A stretch of DNA of 64,000 bases from Phocaeicola dorei (GCF_013009555.1 NZ_CP046176.1:2759501-2823500), one strand, 5' to 3'; shown: positions 1 to 9,551, counted from the first letter of the stretch. Notes: a model not told the origin generated them from the letters alone. Program-made: numbers and translations.

Positions 1-1545
1 AGTACGCTTGATATATCCCATATGGGATATCGTGATAACCATCTGATCATCAGCATAAAAATCTTCTGGATTAAATTCTTCTGAAGAATAAACTATTTCA
101 GACCGACGGGCATCCCCGTATTTCTCTTTTACTTCTATCAACTCATCTTTGATTACTTTTTTACAAAGTTCATCATTTGAAAGAATTTCTTCATAATAAG
201 CAATCTGTTTCATCACTTCTTCATATTCTGCGTGAAGCTGATCTTGCATCAGACCTGTTAATTGGCGCAAACGCATTTCTACAATAGCACGTGCCTGAAT
301 TTCACTCAGATTAAAACGTTCTATTAACCCTGCTATAGCATCATTAGGGGTTTTTGCAGCACGAATAATACGGATAACTTCATCAATATTATCAGAAGCT
401 ATAATCAACCCTTCAAGAATATGAGCACGCTCCTGTGCCTTCCGTAAATCATACTGAGTACGACGAATTACCACATCATGACGATGTTCTACAAAATATC
501 TGATTAAATCTTTCAGATTCAACATTTTGGGGCGACCATGGACCAAAGCGATATTATTTACGCCAAATGAAGTTTGCAAAGCTGTCATTTTGAACAATTT
601 GTTCAGCACCACACTAGCATTTGCATCACGTTTAACATCAATAACGATGCGCATACCTTCACGGTCGGATTCATCATTTACATACGAAATACCATCAATC
701 TTCTTGTCATTAACTAAAGATGCGATATTTTCAATCAATTCCTTCTTATTTACATTATAAGGAATTTCATTAACTATGATCTTATCATGTGTAGTATGAG
801 TTTCTATCTCAGCCTTAGCACGCATCACCACTCTACCACGTCCGGTTTCGTAAGCATCACGTACCCCGCTTATACCATATATATATCCACCTGTAGGGAA
901 ATCCGGTGCTTTTACATATTGCATAAGTCCTTCAATATCAATATCATTATTATCAATGTAAGCAATACATGCATCGATTACTTCAGAAAGATTATGAGTA
1001 GGCATATTGGTTGCCATACCTACTGCAATACCGGATGCTCCATTTACCAACAAGTTAGGAATCCGTGTCGGCATGACAGTAGGTTCCTGCAACGTGTCAT
1101 CAAAATTATTCTGAAAATCAACAGTTTCCTTATAAAGATCCTGCATCATCTCTTCACCTATTTTCTTTAATCTTGCTTCCGTATAACGCATGGCAGCAGG
1201 GCTGTCACCATCAACAGAGCCGAAGTTACCTTGACCATCTACCAACGGATATCTCATAGCCCAGTCCTGAGCCATCCTGACCAAAGCTCCATACACGGAA
1301 GAGTCACCATGCGGGTGATATTTACCCAAAACTTCACCTACAATTCTTGCTGATTTCTTATAAGCTTTATCGGAGGTATTACCCAGCTCAATCATACCAT
1401 ATAAGATACGTCTATGAACCGGTTTAAAGCCGTCGCGAACATCCGGGAGGGCGCGCGCAACAATTACTGACATTGAGTAATCAATGTACGACGACTTCAT
1501 TTCCTCTTCGATGTTAATCTTTATAATTCTGTCTTGTTCTAGCAT
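1..1545 (-). CDS. gyrA: DNA gyrase subunit A, 5' part (gene runs off the left edge)
   Basis: GyrA is the DNA breakage-reunion subunit of gyrase, which introduces negative supercoils. The frame is open from the ATG at 1545 through the window edge, giving the first 515 residues. It starts [20 protein letters not shown] and carries the winged-helix/topoisomerase core. [11 protein letters not shown] is the quinolone-resistance region, with Ser82 and Gly86 at the two usual resistance positions, and the active-site tyrosine is Tyr121 in AAMRYTEAR. The C-terminal beta-pinwheel lies outside the window. The gene is divergent from clpC. ParC is the main alternative, but the N-terminus and the core read as GyrA. 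Identification of a type IIA topoisomerase A subunit is secure; the split between GyrA and ParC is slightly less so. Confidence 0.93.
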   Translation of the reverse strand, partial: MLEQDRIIKINIEEEMKSSYIDYSMSVIVARALPDVRDGFKPVHRRILYGMIELGNTSDKAYKKSARIVGEVLGKYHPHGDSSVYGALVRMAQDWAMRYPLVDGQGNFGSVDGDSPAAMRYTEARLKKIGEEMMQDLYKETVDFQNNFDDTLQEPTVMPTRIPNLLVNGASGIAVGMATNMPTHNLSEVIDACIAYIDNNDIDIEGLMQYVKAPDFPTGGYIYGISGVRDAYETGRGRVVMRAKAEIETHTTHDKIIVNEIPYNVNKKELIENIASLVNDKKIDGISYVNDESDREGMRIVIDVKRDANASVVLNKLFKMTALQTSFGVNNIALVHGRPKMLNLKDLIRYFVEHRHDVVIRRTQYDLRKAQERAHILEGLIIASDNIDEVIRIIRAAKTPNDAIAGLIERFNLSEIQARAIVEMRLRQLTGLMQDQLHAEYEEVMKQIAYYEEILSNDELCKKVIKDELIEVKEKYGDARRSEIVYSSEEFNPEDFYADDQMVITISHMGYIKRT

Positions 1546-1857
1546 TTAAACAAATATTAATTATACATCTTTTTGGTTTACCAAAAACCACGCTAAAGTA
1601 CTACTTTTATACGACATACGAAACAAAACCCATAAAAAAGTTAAGTCCATTAAATGTTTTTACTTATATAAGTAAAAAGTATCCCTATACCTTATTCTAT
1701 AGTATATAGTGATTATCACTCCCACTTCTCATTTACTTTGTGAATAGTTTGCTATAACCCTTATTTTTGTTTAATCCATTTAGTCTGTCAAAGCTTGGCA
1801 TACATTTTGTTATGCTAATATAAATAAGAAAACAATGGTATGCATTGTTATTATGTG

Positions 1858-1865
1858 TATCTTTG
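1858..1865 (+). promoter_or_regulatory. Probable -7 box of the clpC promoter
   Basis: TATCTTTG matches TAnnTTTG, the Bacteroidetes primary-sigma -7 consensus. Transcription would start about 7 nt downstream, giving a leader of roughly 35-40 nt before the clpC ATG at 1910. No TTTG lies 19-21 nt upstream, so the call rests on one element. Confidence 0.55.
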
Positions 1866-1892
1866 CACACTGGGAAATAAACACTATACTTT

Positions 1893-1898
1893 AGGAGG
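1893..1898 (+). promoter_or_regulatory. Consensus Shine-Dalgarno of clpC
   Basis: AGGAGG lies 11 nt before the clpC ATG. A full anti-Shine-Dalgarno match is uncommon in Bacteroidetes, where most genes initiate in A-rich, SD-less contexts. It also fixes the start at 1910. Confidence 0.7.
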
Positions 1899-1909
1899 AC
1901 GATAAATTT

Positions 1910-4426
1910 ATGAACAATCAATTTACACAAAGAGTGTCCGATATCATCATGTATAGCAAGGAAGAAGCCAACAGGCTGCGGAATAGCTATATTGGTCCCG
2001 AACACTTGTTGTTGGGACTGATACGTGAAGGTGAAGGAAAAGCTATCGAGATCTTATTTAATTTACAAATAAACTTACAGGACATAAAAAATCAGTTGGA
2101 AACCATTGTGAAAAACAATGTGGAAAATGACACCACCTATGACGAGAATATTAGCTTTAATGACAAAGCATCCAAAGTGTTAAAGTTATGTATTCTGGAA
2201 GCTAAGTTATTGAGAAACATTGCAGCTGACTCCGAACATATTTTATTAGCAATTATGAAGGTCAAGGATAATACAGCTTTCCACGTCTTGGAAAGCAATG
2301 GCGTAACATACGAAAAAATTAAACTCACTTTACAGCCAGATCCCCATGCAGGTCTGGGGTTCAGTGAGGACGAGGATGAAGACGAAGATATACGTCAGAA
2401 TCCAAGTAGCAATAAATCAAATGCAGCACAACAACAGGCACGTCCGGCACAAAAAAAGCCAGCTAATGACACTCCTGTACTCGACAATTTTGGCACAGAT
2501 ATGACAAGAGCTGCCGAAGAAGGAAAACTGGATCCTGTAGTTGGCCGGGTGAAGGAAATAGAGCGACTGGCACAAATATTGAGCCGCCGCAAGAAGAACA
2601 ACCCTATTTTGATTGGCGAACCGGGAGTCGGCAAATCTGCCATTGTTGAGGGACTTGCATTACGGATTGTGGAAAAGAAAGTATCACGTATTTTATTTGA
2701 TAAACGCGTGATAGCTCTTGATATGACTGCCGTTGTCGCAGGCACTAAATATCGTGGACAATTCGAGGAACGTATTCGTTCCATTTTGAACGAGTTGAAG
2801 AAGAATCCTAACATCATTCTTTTCATCGATGAAATCCACACTATTGTGGGAGCAGGTTCTGCAGCAGGCTCAATGGATGCAGCCAATATGTTGAAACCTG
2901 CATTGGCCAGAGGTGAAATTCAATGCATCGGAGCGACGACATTGGACGAATACCGCCAAAATATTGAAAAAGACGGTGCATTGGAACGCCGGTTCCAAAA
3001 GGTTATTGTAGAACCAACAACTGCAGAAGAAACACTTCAGATTTTGAAAAATATCAAAGATAAATACGAGGATCATCATAATGTGAACTATACAGATGCG
3101 GCCCTTGAAGCCTGTGTAAAACTGACAGACCAATATATCACAGACCGTAACTTCCCTGATAAAGCGATAGATGCTTTAGATGAAGCCGGTTCGCGCGTAC
3201 ATCTTACTAATATCACTGCTCCCAAAGAAATTGAAGAACAGGAAAAACTGATTGATGAGATGAAATCTCTTAAAAATGAAGCTGTCAGGTTACAAAATTT
3301 CGAACTAGCCGCCAGTTATCGTGACAAAGAGAAAGAATATACGAACCAGCTTGATACTCTGAAGGAAGAATGGGAAAAAAGCCTGAAGGAAAATCGGGAA
3401 ACGGTAGATGACGAACAAATAGCCGAAGTCGTTTCCATGATGTCAGGCGTACCTGTGCAAAGAATGGCACAGGCTGAAGGAATGAAATTATTAGGAATGA
3501 AAGACGATCTGCTTTCTAAAGTTATCGGTCAAGACAAAGCAATCGCCACACTGGTAAAAGCTATTCAAAGAAGCCGTGTAGGTCTGAAAGATCCTAATAA
3601 ACCGATTGGTACATTCATGTTTCTAGGTCCGACAGGTGTCGGCAAGACTCATCTGGCTAAGGAGTTAGCGAAACTAATGTTCGGTTCGGCAGATGCACTT
3701 ATCCGCATTGACATGAGTGAATATATGGAAAAATTCACCGTATCCCGTCTGGTAGGAGCACCTCCCGGATATGTAGGTTATGAAGAAGGCGGACAGCTGA
3801 CGGAGAAAGTAAGACGTAAACCCTACTCCATCGTTTTATTGGATGAAATTGAAAAAGCGCATCCCGATGTATTCAACATACTGTTGCAAGTGATGGATGA
3901 AGGTCGGTTGACTGACAGTTATGGCAGAACTGTAGACTTTAAAAATACCATAGTTATCATGACATCCAATATTGGAACCCGCCAACTTAAAGAATTCGGA
4001 AAAGGAATCGGATTTGCCGCCCAAATCCGTACAGATGACAAAGAATACTCGCGCAGCGTGATTACAAAAGCTTTGAATAAGTCTTTTGCGCCCGAATTCA
4101 TCAATCGTCTGGACGAAATAATAACTTTCGACCAACTCGACCTGAATGCACTGACTCGGATTATCGATATTGAACTTAAGGGTCTTTACAGTCGTGTGGA
4201 ACACATTGGTTATAAGCTTGTTATCGACGAAGATGCCAAAAAGTTTGTAGCCACCAAAGGTTACGATGTACAGTTCGGAGCACGCCCATTAAAACGTGCC
4301 ATCCAAAACAATTTGGAGGATGGAATCTCCGAGCTGATACTTGGATCAGAAATGGCGACTGGTGACACGATCAAGGTAAGCTATGACAAAGAAAAAGACA
4401 TCATTGTCATGACTGTGGAAAAGTAA
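1910..4426 (+). CDS. clpC: ATP-dependent Clp protease ATP-binding subunit ClpC
   Basis: AAA+ unfoldase of 838 residues that feeds substrates to ClpP. The order is a double Clp-N repeat (about 1-140), an acidic linker, AAA+ module 1 with Walker A GEPGVGKS at 236-243 and Walker B LFIDEIH, a UVR-type coiled segment near 440-475 (EKLIDEMKSLKNEA...), AAA+ module 2 with Walker A GPTGVGKT at 573-580 and Walker B LLDEIEKAH, then the ClpB-D2-small domain. The UVR segment in place of a long ClpB middle domain marks it as ClpC. It has a consensus ribosome site and its own terminator, so it is probably monocistronic. ClpP is not in the window. Confidence 0.96.
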   Translation: MNNQFTQRVSDIIMYSKEEANRLRNSYIGPEHLLLGLIREGEGKAIEILFNLQINLQDIKNQLETIVKNNVENDTTYDENISFNDKASKVLKLCILEAKLLRNIAADSEHILLAIMKVKDNTAFHVLESNGVTYEKIKLTLQPDPHAGLGFSEDEDEDEDIRQNPSSNKSNAAQQQARPAQKKPANDTPVLDNFGTDMTRAAEEGKLDPVVGRVKEIERLAQILSRRKKNNPILIGEPGVGKSAIVEGLALRIVEKKVSRILFDKRVIALDMTAVVAGTKYRGQFEERIRSILNELKKNPNIILFIDEIHTIVGAGSAAGSMDAANMLKPALARGEIQCIGATTLDEYRQNIEKDGALERRFQKVIVEPTTAEETLQILKNIKDKYEDHHNVNYTDAALEACVKLTDQYITDRNFPDKAIDALDEAGSRVHLTNITAPKEIEEQEKLIDEMKSLKNEAVRLQNFELAASYRDKEKEYTNQLDTLKEEWEKSLKENRETVDDEQIAEVVSMMSGVPVQRMAQAEGMKLLGMKDDLLSKVIGQDKAIATLVKAIQRSRVGLKDPNKPIGTFMFLGPTGVGKTHLAKELAKLMFGSADALIRIDMSEYMEKFTVSRLVGAPPGYVGYEEGGQLTEKVRRKPYSIVLLDEIEKAHPDVFNILLQVMDEGRLTDSYGRTVDFKNTIVIMTSNIGTRQLKEFGKGIGFAAQIRTDDKEYSRSVITKALNKSFAPEFINRLDEIITFDQLDLNALTRIIDIELKGLYSRVEHIGYKLVIDEDAKKFVATKGYDVQFGARPLKRAIQNNLEDGISELILGSEMATGDTIKVSYDKEKDIIVMTVEK

Positions 4427-4460
4427 AGAGTCCAAAGTTCTTCAAAAAATAACAGACAAA

Positions 4461-4493
4461 ATGTCAGATATCATTGTATCTGGCATTTTTTTT
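4461..4493 (+). terminator. Rho-independent terminator of clpC
   Basis: A 10-bp stem (ATGTCAGATA / TATCTGGCAT, one G-U) with a 6-nt loop is followed by a run of T, 35 nt past the clpC stop. Confidence 0.85.
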
Positions 4494-4560
4494 GCCCATC
4501 ATCCAACAAAAAGACAATTCAAACGTATATATAACATAATAACTTAAAACCATAAATAGT

Positions 4561-6606
4561 ATGCAAAAAGGAAATATTGGGGTAACCACTGAGAACATTT
4601 TCCCCATCATCAAAAAGTTCTTATACAGTGATCATGAAATATTCCTCCGTGAATTAGTTTCTAATGCAGTAGATGCCACACAGAAACTGAAAACCCTTGC
4701 ATCTAAAGGTGAATTCAAAGGAGAGATGGGAGATCTTACTATTAAAGTAAGTTTAGGAAAAGATACCATCACCATTTCCGACCGGGGTATCGGACTTACA
4801 GCCGAAGAGATCGACAAATATATCAATCAGATAGCTTTTTCAGGCGCTAACGACTTCCTTGAAAAATATAAAGATGATGCCAATGCCATCATCGGACACT
4901 TTGGTCTGGGATTCTATTCTGCCTTCATGGTAGCCAAAAAAGTGGAAATCATCACAAAATCCCACCAAGAAGGAGCACAAGCTGTGAAATGGACTTGCGA
5001 CGGAAGCCCTGAGTTTACTATCGAAAATGTTGAAAAAGAAAGCCGCGGATCGGATATTATCCTTTATATAGATGATGACTGCAAAGAATTTCTGGAAGAA
5101 ACACGTATTTCTTCATTGCTGACTAAATATTGCCGCTTCCTTCCTATCCCCATTGCATTCGGCAAAAAGAAAGAATGGAAAGATGGAAAGCAGGTTGAAA
5201 CAAATGAAGACAATGTAATCAACGAAACCTATCCTTTATGGACACGCAAACCGGTAGAACTGAAAGACGAAGATTATAAGAAATTCTATCGGGAATTATA
5301 TCCCATGGCAGACGAACCTTTGTTCTGGATCCATCTGAATGTGGATTATCCGTTCAATCTGACAGGTATTCTGTACTTTCCGAAAGTAAAGAGCAACATT
5401 GAATTACAAAAAAACAAAATCCAACTTTACTGTAACCAGGTCTATGTCACCGACTCGGTAGAAGGTATTGTTCCAGACTTCCTGACCCTGTTACACGGAG
5501 TGATTGACTCACCAGACATCCCGTTGAACGTATCCCGTTCTTACTTGCAGAGCGATTCCAACGTGAAGAAAATCTCCACTTATATTTCTAAGAAAGTATC
5601 AGACCGCCTGCAAGCCATTTTTAAGAATGACCGCAAAGAATTCGAGGAGAAATGGGATGATTTGAAAATTTTCATCAACTACGGCATGTTAACCCAAGAA
5701 GAGTTCTACGAAAAGGCTAATAAATTTGCTCTGCTGAAAGACACAGATGACAAATATTATACTTATGAAGAATACCAAAGCTTGATCAAAGATAATCAAA
5801 CAGATAAGGACGGCAACTTGATTTATCTGTATGCTACCCATGCAGACGAACAATACAGCTACATTGATGCGGCCAAGAACAAAGGCTACAACGTATTGTT
5901 AATGGATGGTCAGCTGGATGTAGCTATGGTAAGTATGCTTGAGCAAAAATTTGAAAAGAGCCGCTTCACCCGTGTGGACAGTGATGTAATTGACCGCCTG
6001 ATTGCTAAAGAAGAGCGCAAAGATGCCAGTCTGGAAGCCGGCCAACGCGATATTCTATCTTCCATATTCCGCAGTCAGTTGCCACAGATGAAGAAAGTGG
6101 AGTTCAATGTAGAAACACAATCTTTAGGCGAGACAGGAACTCCTATCATGATTACCCAAAGCGAATATATGCGCCGTATGAAAGAAATGGCCAATATCCA
6201 GGCAGGTATGAGTTTTTATGGAGAAATGCCGGATATGTTTAACTTGGTTCTGAATGTCGACCACAAACTGGTGAAACAAGTTTTGAATGATGCGGACAAC
6301 TCTTGTAAAGCTGCTCTTGAACCTATCGAAACTGAAATGACCAGTCTGAATAAACGTCACGACGAACTTCACAAAGCACAGGAAGGTAAAAAAGCCGATG
6401 AAATACCTCAAGCAGAAAAAGATGAATTAAGTGATGTTGAGAAAAAGTTGGCCGATGAAAAGACCAAGAAAGAAGCTGTTTTAGGTGAATACGCAGGTGG
6501 TAACAAAGTAATCCGCCAATTGATTGACCTTGCTCTGTTACAAAATAATATGTTGAAAGGCGAAGCTTTGACAAACTTTGTAAAACGCAGTATCGAACTG
6601 ATTTAA
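4561..6606 (+). CDS. htpG: Molecular chaperone HtpG (Hsp90)
   Basis: Bacterial Hsp90 of 681 residues, a cytosolic ATP-dependent dimeric chaperone. The GHKL ATPase domain is at the N-terminus: helix ELVSNAVDAT with the Mg-coordinating Asn, the nucleotide-binding DRGIGLTAEEI, and the lid/glycine motif GHFGLGFYSAFMVA. The middle domain carries the Hsp90 signature region NVSRSYLQSD, and a charged C-terminal dimerisation domain follows. The length is within the range of Bacteroidetes HtpG proteins. The next gene upstream is clpC, another protein-quality-control gene, but a terminator separates them, so htpG probably has its own promoter. I did not find a clear -7 box in the short spacer. Confidence 0.97.
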   Translation: MQKGNIGVTTENIFPIIKKFLYSDHEIFLRELVSNAVDATQKLKTLASKGEFKGEMGDLTIKVSLGKDTITISDRGIGLTAEEIDKYINQIAFSGANDFLEKYKDDANAIIGHFGLGFYSAFMVAKKVEIITKSHQEGAQAVKWTCDGSPEFTIENVEKESRGSDIILYIDDDCKEFLEETRISSLLTKYCRFLPIPIAFGKKKEWKDGKQVETNEDNVINETYPLWTRKPVELKDEDYKKFYRELYPMADEPLFWIHLNVDYPFNLTGILYFPKVKSNIELQKNKIQLYCNQVYVTDSVEGIVPDFLTLLHGVIDSPDIPLNVSRSYLQSDSNVKKISTYISKKVSDRLQAIFKNDRKEFEEKWDDLKIFINYGMLTQEEFYEKANKFALLKDTDDKYYTYEEYQSLIKDNQTDKDGNLIYLYATHADEQYSYIDAAKNKGYNVLLMDGQLDVAMVSMLEQKFEKSRFTRVDSDVIDRLIAKEERKDASLEAGQRDILSSIFRSQLPQMKKVEFNVETQSLGETGTPIMITQSEYMRRMKEMANIQAGMSFYGEMPDMFNLVLNVDHKLVKQVLNDADNSCKAALEPIETEMTSLNKRHDELHKAQEGKKADEIPQAEKDELSDVEKKLADEKTKKEAVLGEYAGGNKVIRQLIDLALLQNNMLKGEALTNFVKRSIELI

Positions 6607-6629
6607 CAAATCTATCACATTTTGCTATC

Positions 6630-6665
6630 AAAAGCGTCGGGAAGTTCATTTCCGGCGCTTTTTTA
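6630..6665 (+). terminator. Rho-independent terminator of htpG
   Basis: Stem AAAAGCGTCGGGAA / TTTCCGGCGCTTTT with a short loop and a T tract, about 25 nt after the htpG stop. Confidence 0.85.
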
Positions 6666-6678
6666 TTCTAAAAAACGA

Positions 6679-6707
6679 TTGGAAACGAAGATTTCTTTCT
6701 ATATTTG
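6679..6707 (+). promoter_or_regulatory. Promoter of the patatin-like phospholipase gene
   Basis: TTG at 6679-6681 and TATATTTG at 6700-6707, 18 nt apart, match the Bacteroidetes -33/-7 arrangement. Expected transcription start is near 6714, some 22 nt before the ATG at 6736, which rules out the longer frame that begins at 6622. Confidence 0.75.
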
Positions 6708-6735
6708 GAGCAACACATACAAAGATTCGACATCC

Positions 6736-9045
6736 ATGAAACATTATCTATATATACTTTTTCTTCTCTTTTTACTGCTTCCTCCCATCCATGCACAGAA
6801 AGTGGGACTGGTACTGAGCGGAGGAGGTGCCAAAGGCCTAACCCATATCGGCATTATCCGCGCATTAGAAGAAAACGGTATCCCCATAGATTATATTGCA
6901 GGCACATCCATGGGAGCCATTGTCGGTTCACTTTATGCTATGGGCTATTCTCCCGATGAAATGGAGGCTTTACTCAAATCCGATGACTTCAAACGCTGGT
7001 ATTCAGGTAATGTGGAAGAGAAATACATCTATTATTTCAAGAAAAATCCTCCAACACCCGAATTTATCAACATCCGTATCTCCCTGAAAGACTCGCTGAA
7101 GAATGTCAAACCTCAGTTTTTGCCTACCAGCATTGTAGATCCCATTCAGATGAATATTGTATTTCTGCAATTATTCGGTCAGGCAACAGCTGCAAGCAAG
7201 GCCAATTTTGACAGCCTGTATATTCCCTTCCGCTGTATAGCTTCGGATGTGTACAACAAAAGACCACTGATATTGAAAAAAGGAGATCTGGGAGATGCCG
7301 TACGTGCCTCCATGAGTTTTCCTGCCATGTTCAAGCCTATCGAAATAGACTCGATACTGGCATACGACGGTGGCATTTACAATAATTTTCCAGTGAATGT
7401 AATGCGTGACACCTTCCATCCGGATATCATTATAGGAAGTGCCGTATCCGCCAATCCGGGCAAACCCAAGGAAGGTGACATTATGGGGCAACTGGAAAAT
7501 ATGATTATGCAAAAGACAGATTACTCTTTACCCGATTCCCTCGGCATCCTCATGACTTTTAAATATGATGATGTCAATTTAATGGACTTCCAGCGCTTTG
7601 ACGAGTTGCATGACATTGGTTATAAACGTGCCATAGAAATGATGGACTCCATAAAAAGCCGAATTCATCGAAGAATCACCCCCGAACAAGTGAAAGTTAA
7701 ACGACTGGCCTATAAGAGCAATTTACCGGATTTCCGTTTCAAAAGAGTAAATATAACTGGTGCCAACGAACGACAAAAGCAATATATACAAAAAGAGTTC
7801 CATGAAAACGACCTCGATGTTTTCACTATGGAGGATATCAAACGAGCATATTTCCGTTTGTTGTCCGATAATATTATATCCGAAATCATTCCTCATGCCG
7901 TTTATAATGAGAAAGACCAAACCTACGACTTGAACCTCCAAGTCAAAATGGAGGCCAATCTCTCCGTTCGTGTCGGTGGAAACGTGTCTTCCAGTGGCTC
8001 CAATCAAGTCTATTTTGGTGCTTCCTATCAAAACTTGAACTATTATTCAAAAGAATTTAATTTTGACGGACAGTTAGGTCGGGTCTACAATAATGTGCAA
8101 CTTGCAGCACGAATTGATTTTCCAACCAAGCTGCCTACATCTTATAAATTCATAGCCTCGATCTCCACCTTCGATTATTTCAAAGAAGCCAAATTCTTTT
8201 CCAATAAAGACAATCCGGCTTTCAACAAGAAAAGAGAAGAGTTTGTAAAATTGAAGGTGTCATTACCGTTTCTAAGCCGTAAGAAAGCTGAATTCGGTGT
8301 AGGTATAGCCCGTATGGAAGACAGGTACTTCCAAACCAATATCATCGACTTCAGCGAGACAAAACATGATAAAAGCACTTATTCTATCTTCGGAGGCTCT
8401 ATCGTATTGGAAGGAAGCACCTTGAATGCCCGCCAGTTTGCCACACAAGGAAGTCGTGAAAAAATGGCTGCACAAATTTTCACCGGCACAGAACATTTCA
8501 GATCAGGTGCATCCAAAGTGACTAAAGACACACCGGAGCCTTATAAAAAGGTACAATCCTGGCTTCAAGTTTCATATCAGAACGAAACATACCATAAGGT
8601 AAGTCCTAAGTTTACCTTGGGAGCGTATCTAGAGGCGTATTACTCATCCCGAAATTTCTCCAATAATTATACGGCTACATTAATGCAGGCAGGAGAATTC
8701 ACTCCGACAGCCCATAGCAAAGTAACCTATAATGAGGCTTTCCGTGCTAATCAATATGCCGGAGTCGGCGCCATGCCCATCTACCAGTTAAGCGAGTCTT
8801 TTCAATTACGCGGAGAATTTTATGGATTTGTACCCATCTTTCCTATTAAGAAAGATGAATATGGACAAGCATATTACGGGAAAGCTTTCACAAAATTCGA
8901 ATATCTTGGAGAAATCTCATTAGTTTTTCAATTATCGTTCGGTTCTATCAGTGCTTATGTAAACCACTATAGTTCACCGTCTAACGATTGGAATGTAGGT
9001 TTAACACTGGGCTGGCAGTTGTTTAACTCCCGTTTCATCGAATAA
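6736..9045 (+). CDS. Patatin-like phospholipase with C-terminal outer-membrane barrel
   Basis: A 769-residue secreted protein. The signal peptide is MKHYLYILFLLFLLLPPIHA, with Gln21 as first mature residue. The patatin lipase domain follows directly: oxyanion loop SGGGAKG (28-34), nucleophile Ser58 in GTSMG, and catalytic Asp211 in YDGG. A POTRA-like segment follows (near 325-400, 'FKRVNITGANERQKQYIQKEF'-type region), then a long beta-rich region ending in GWQLFNSRFIE, typical of an Omp85-like barrel. This order resembles the type Vd autotransporter PlpD, where the barrel carries the lipase to the surface; the surface role is inference. I chose the start at 6736 because it gives the signal peptide and sits just downstream of a good promoter. 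Confidence 0.9.
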   Translation: MKHYLYILFLLFLLLPPIHAQKVGLVLSGGGAKGLTHIGIIRALEENGIPIDYIAGTSMGAIVGSLYAMGYSPDEMEALLKSDDFKRWYSGNVEEKYIYYFKKNPPTPEFINIRISLKDSLKNVKPQFLPTSIVDPIQMNIVFLQLFGQATAASKANFDSLYIPFRCIASDVYNKRPLILKKGDLGDAVRASMSFPAMFKPIEIDSILAYDGGIYNNFPVNVMRDTFHPDIIIGSAVSANPGKPKEGDIMGQLENMIMQKTDYSLPDSLGILMTFKYDDVNLMDFQRFDELHDIGYKRAIEMMDSIKSRIHRRITPEQVKVKRLAYKSNLPDFRFKRVNITGANERQKQYIQKEFHENDLDVFTMEDIKRAYFRLLSDNIISEIIPHAVYNEKDQTYDLNLQVKMEANLSVRVGGNVSSSGSNQVYFGASYQNLNYYSKEFNFDGQLGRVYNNVQLAARIDFPTKLPTSYKFIASISTFDYFKEAKFFSNKDNPAFNKKREEFVKLKVSLPFLSRKKAEFGVGIARMEDRYFQTNIIDFSETKHDKSTYSIFGGSIVLEGSTLNARQFATQGSREKMAAQIFTGTEHFRSGASKVTKDTPEPYKKVQSWLQVSYQNETYHKVSPKFTLGAYLEAYYSSRNFSNNYTATLMQAGEFTPTAHSKVTYNEAFRANQYAGVGAMPIYQLSESFQLRGEFYGFVPIFPIKKDEYGQAYYGKAFTKFEYLGEISLVFQLSFGSISAYVNHYSSPSNDWNVGLTLGWQLFNSRFIE

Positions 9046-9073
9046 TTTTTAGAAAAAAGTTTTAGTAAAACGC

Positions 9074-9103
9074 TTGCATTTTCAAAAAAAGTCCGTATCT
9101 TTG
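9074..9103 (+). promoter_or_regulatory. Promoter of the tRNA-Arg cluster
   Basis: TTG at 9074-9076 and TATCTTTG at 9096-9103 with a 19-nt spacer, an ideal Bacteroidetes primary-sigma promoter. It lies 31 nt upstream of the first tRNA, and all three copies are probably one transcript. Confidence 0.85.
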
Positions 9104-9134
9104 CACCCGTTAAAACAAAAGAACAATAAATAAT

Positions 9135-9208
9135 GGCCGCGTAGCTCAACTGAATAGAGTAGCTGACTACGGATCAGCCGGTTACAGGTTTGAATCCTGT
9201 CGCGGTCA
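9135..9208 (+). tRNA. tRNA-Arg (anticodon ACG), copy 1
   Basis: A 74-nt cloverleaf: acceptor GGCCGCG/CGCGGTC with one G-U, D stem GCTC/GAGT, anticodon stem GCTGA/TCAGC with loop CTACGGA (anticodon ACG, read as ICG after deamination), and T stem ACAGG/CCTGT. CCA is not encoded. The T loop is TTTGAAT rather than TTCGAAT, and the D loop has G18-A19 rather than G18-G19. Confidence 0.97.
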
Positions 9209-9239
9209 CTACCAAAAGAAGTTCGATTAGTTTTGCAAT

Positions 9240-9313
9240 GGCCGCGTAGCTCAACTGAATAGAGTAGCTGACTACGGATCAGCCGGTTACAGGTTTGAAT
9301 CCTGTCGCGGTCA
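9240..9313 (+). tRNA. tRNA-Arg (anticodon ACG), copy 2
   Basis: Identical over all 74 nt to copy 1, including the acceptor stem and the unusual D- and T-loop bases, and separated from it by 31 nt. It would decode CGU, CGC and CGA once A34 is converted to inosine. Confidence 0.97.
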
Positions 9314-9334
9314 CTACTAAAAATATTAAACAAT

Positions 9335-9408
9335 GGTCGCGTAGCTCAACTGAATAGAGTAGCTGACTACGGATCAGCCGGTTACAGGTTTGAATCCTGT
9401 CGCGATCA
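9335..9408 (+). tRNA. tRNA-Arg (anticodon ACG), copy 3
   Basis: Differs from copies 1 and 2 at two positions that pair with each other in the acceptor stem: C3-G70 has become U3-A70 (GGTCGCG/CGCGATC). Structure and anticodon are otherwise unchanged. A terminator follows directly. Confidence 0.97.
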
Positions 9409-9409
9409 C

Positions 9410-9442
9410 AAAGAAGGCCATCTTTTCTGATGGTCTTTTCTT
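9410..9442 (+). terminator. Terminator of the tRNA-Arg cluster
   Basis: Stem AAGGCCATC / GATGGTCTT (one G-U) with loop TTTTCT and a following TTTTC tract, starting two bases after the third tRNA. Confidence 0.8.
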
Positions 9443-9551
9443 GTATTTTCTCTCTTTTTTTAAATTTAAATAGCTCAGTTGTAATTCTTGGGGGAAAATC
9501 CCCTGTTAAGCACCTCCGCGCTTCTACAGGTCTACCATTTTTCCGTTCTTA

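Larger units (their letters stand above)
1546..1909. other. Divergent intergenic region gyrA/clpC
   Basis: This 364-nt AT-rich spacer separates two divergent genes and should hold both promoters. On the + strand TATCTTTG at 1858-1865 fits the Bacteroidetes -7 box, about 45 nt upstream of the clpC start. I found no convincing -33 partner at the usual spacing and no clear -7 box for gyrA. No gene is seen in it. Confidence 0.6.

Noticed and set aside
9082..9333. A minus-strand frame with a repeated 20-residue-scale segment
   Set aside because: The repeat is simply the antisense of the first two tRNA-Arg genes.
9135..9408. tRNA-associated integration site for a mobile element
   Set aside because: No integrase gene, no direct repeat of a tRNA 3' end downstream, and the next gene is dapA.
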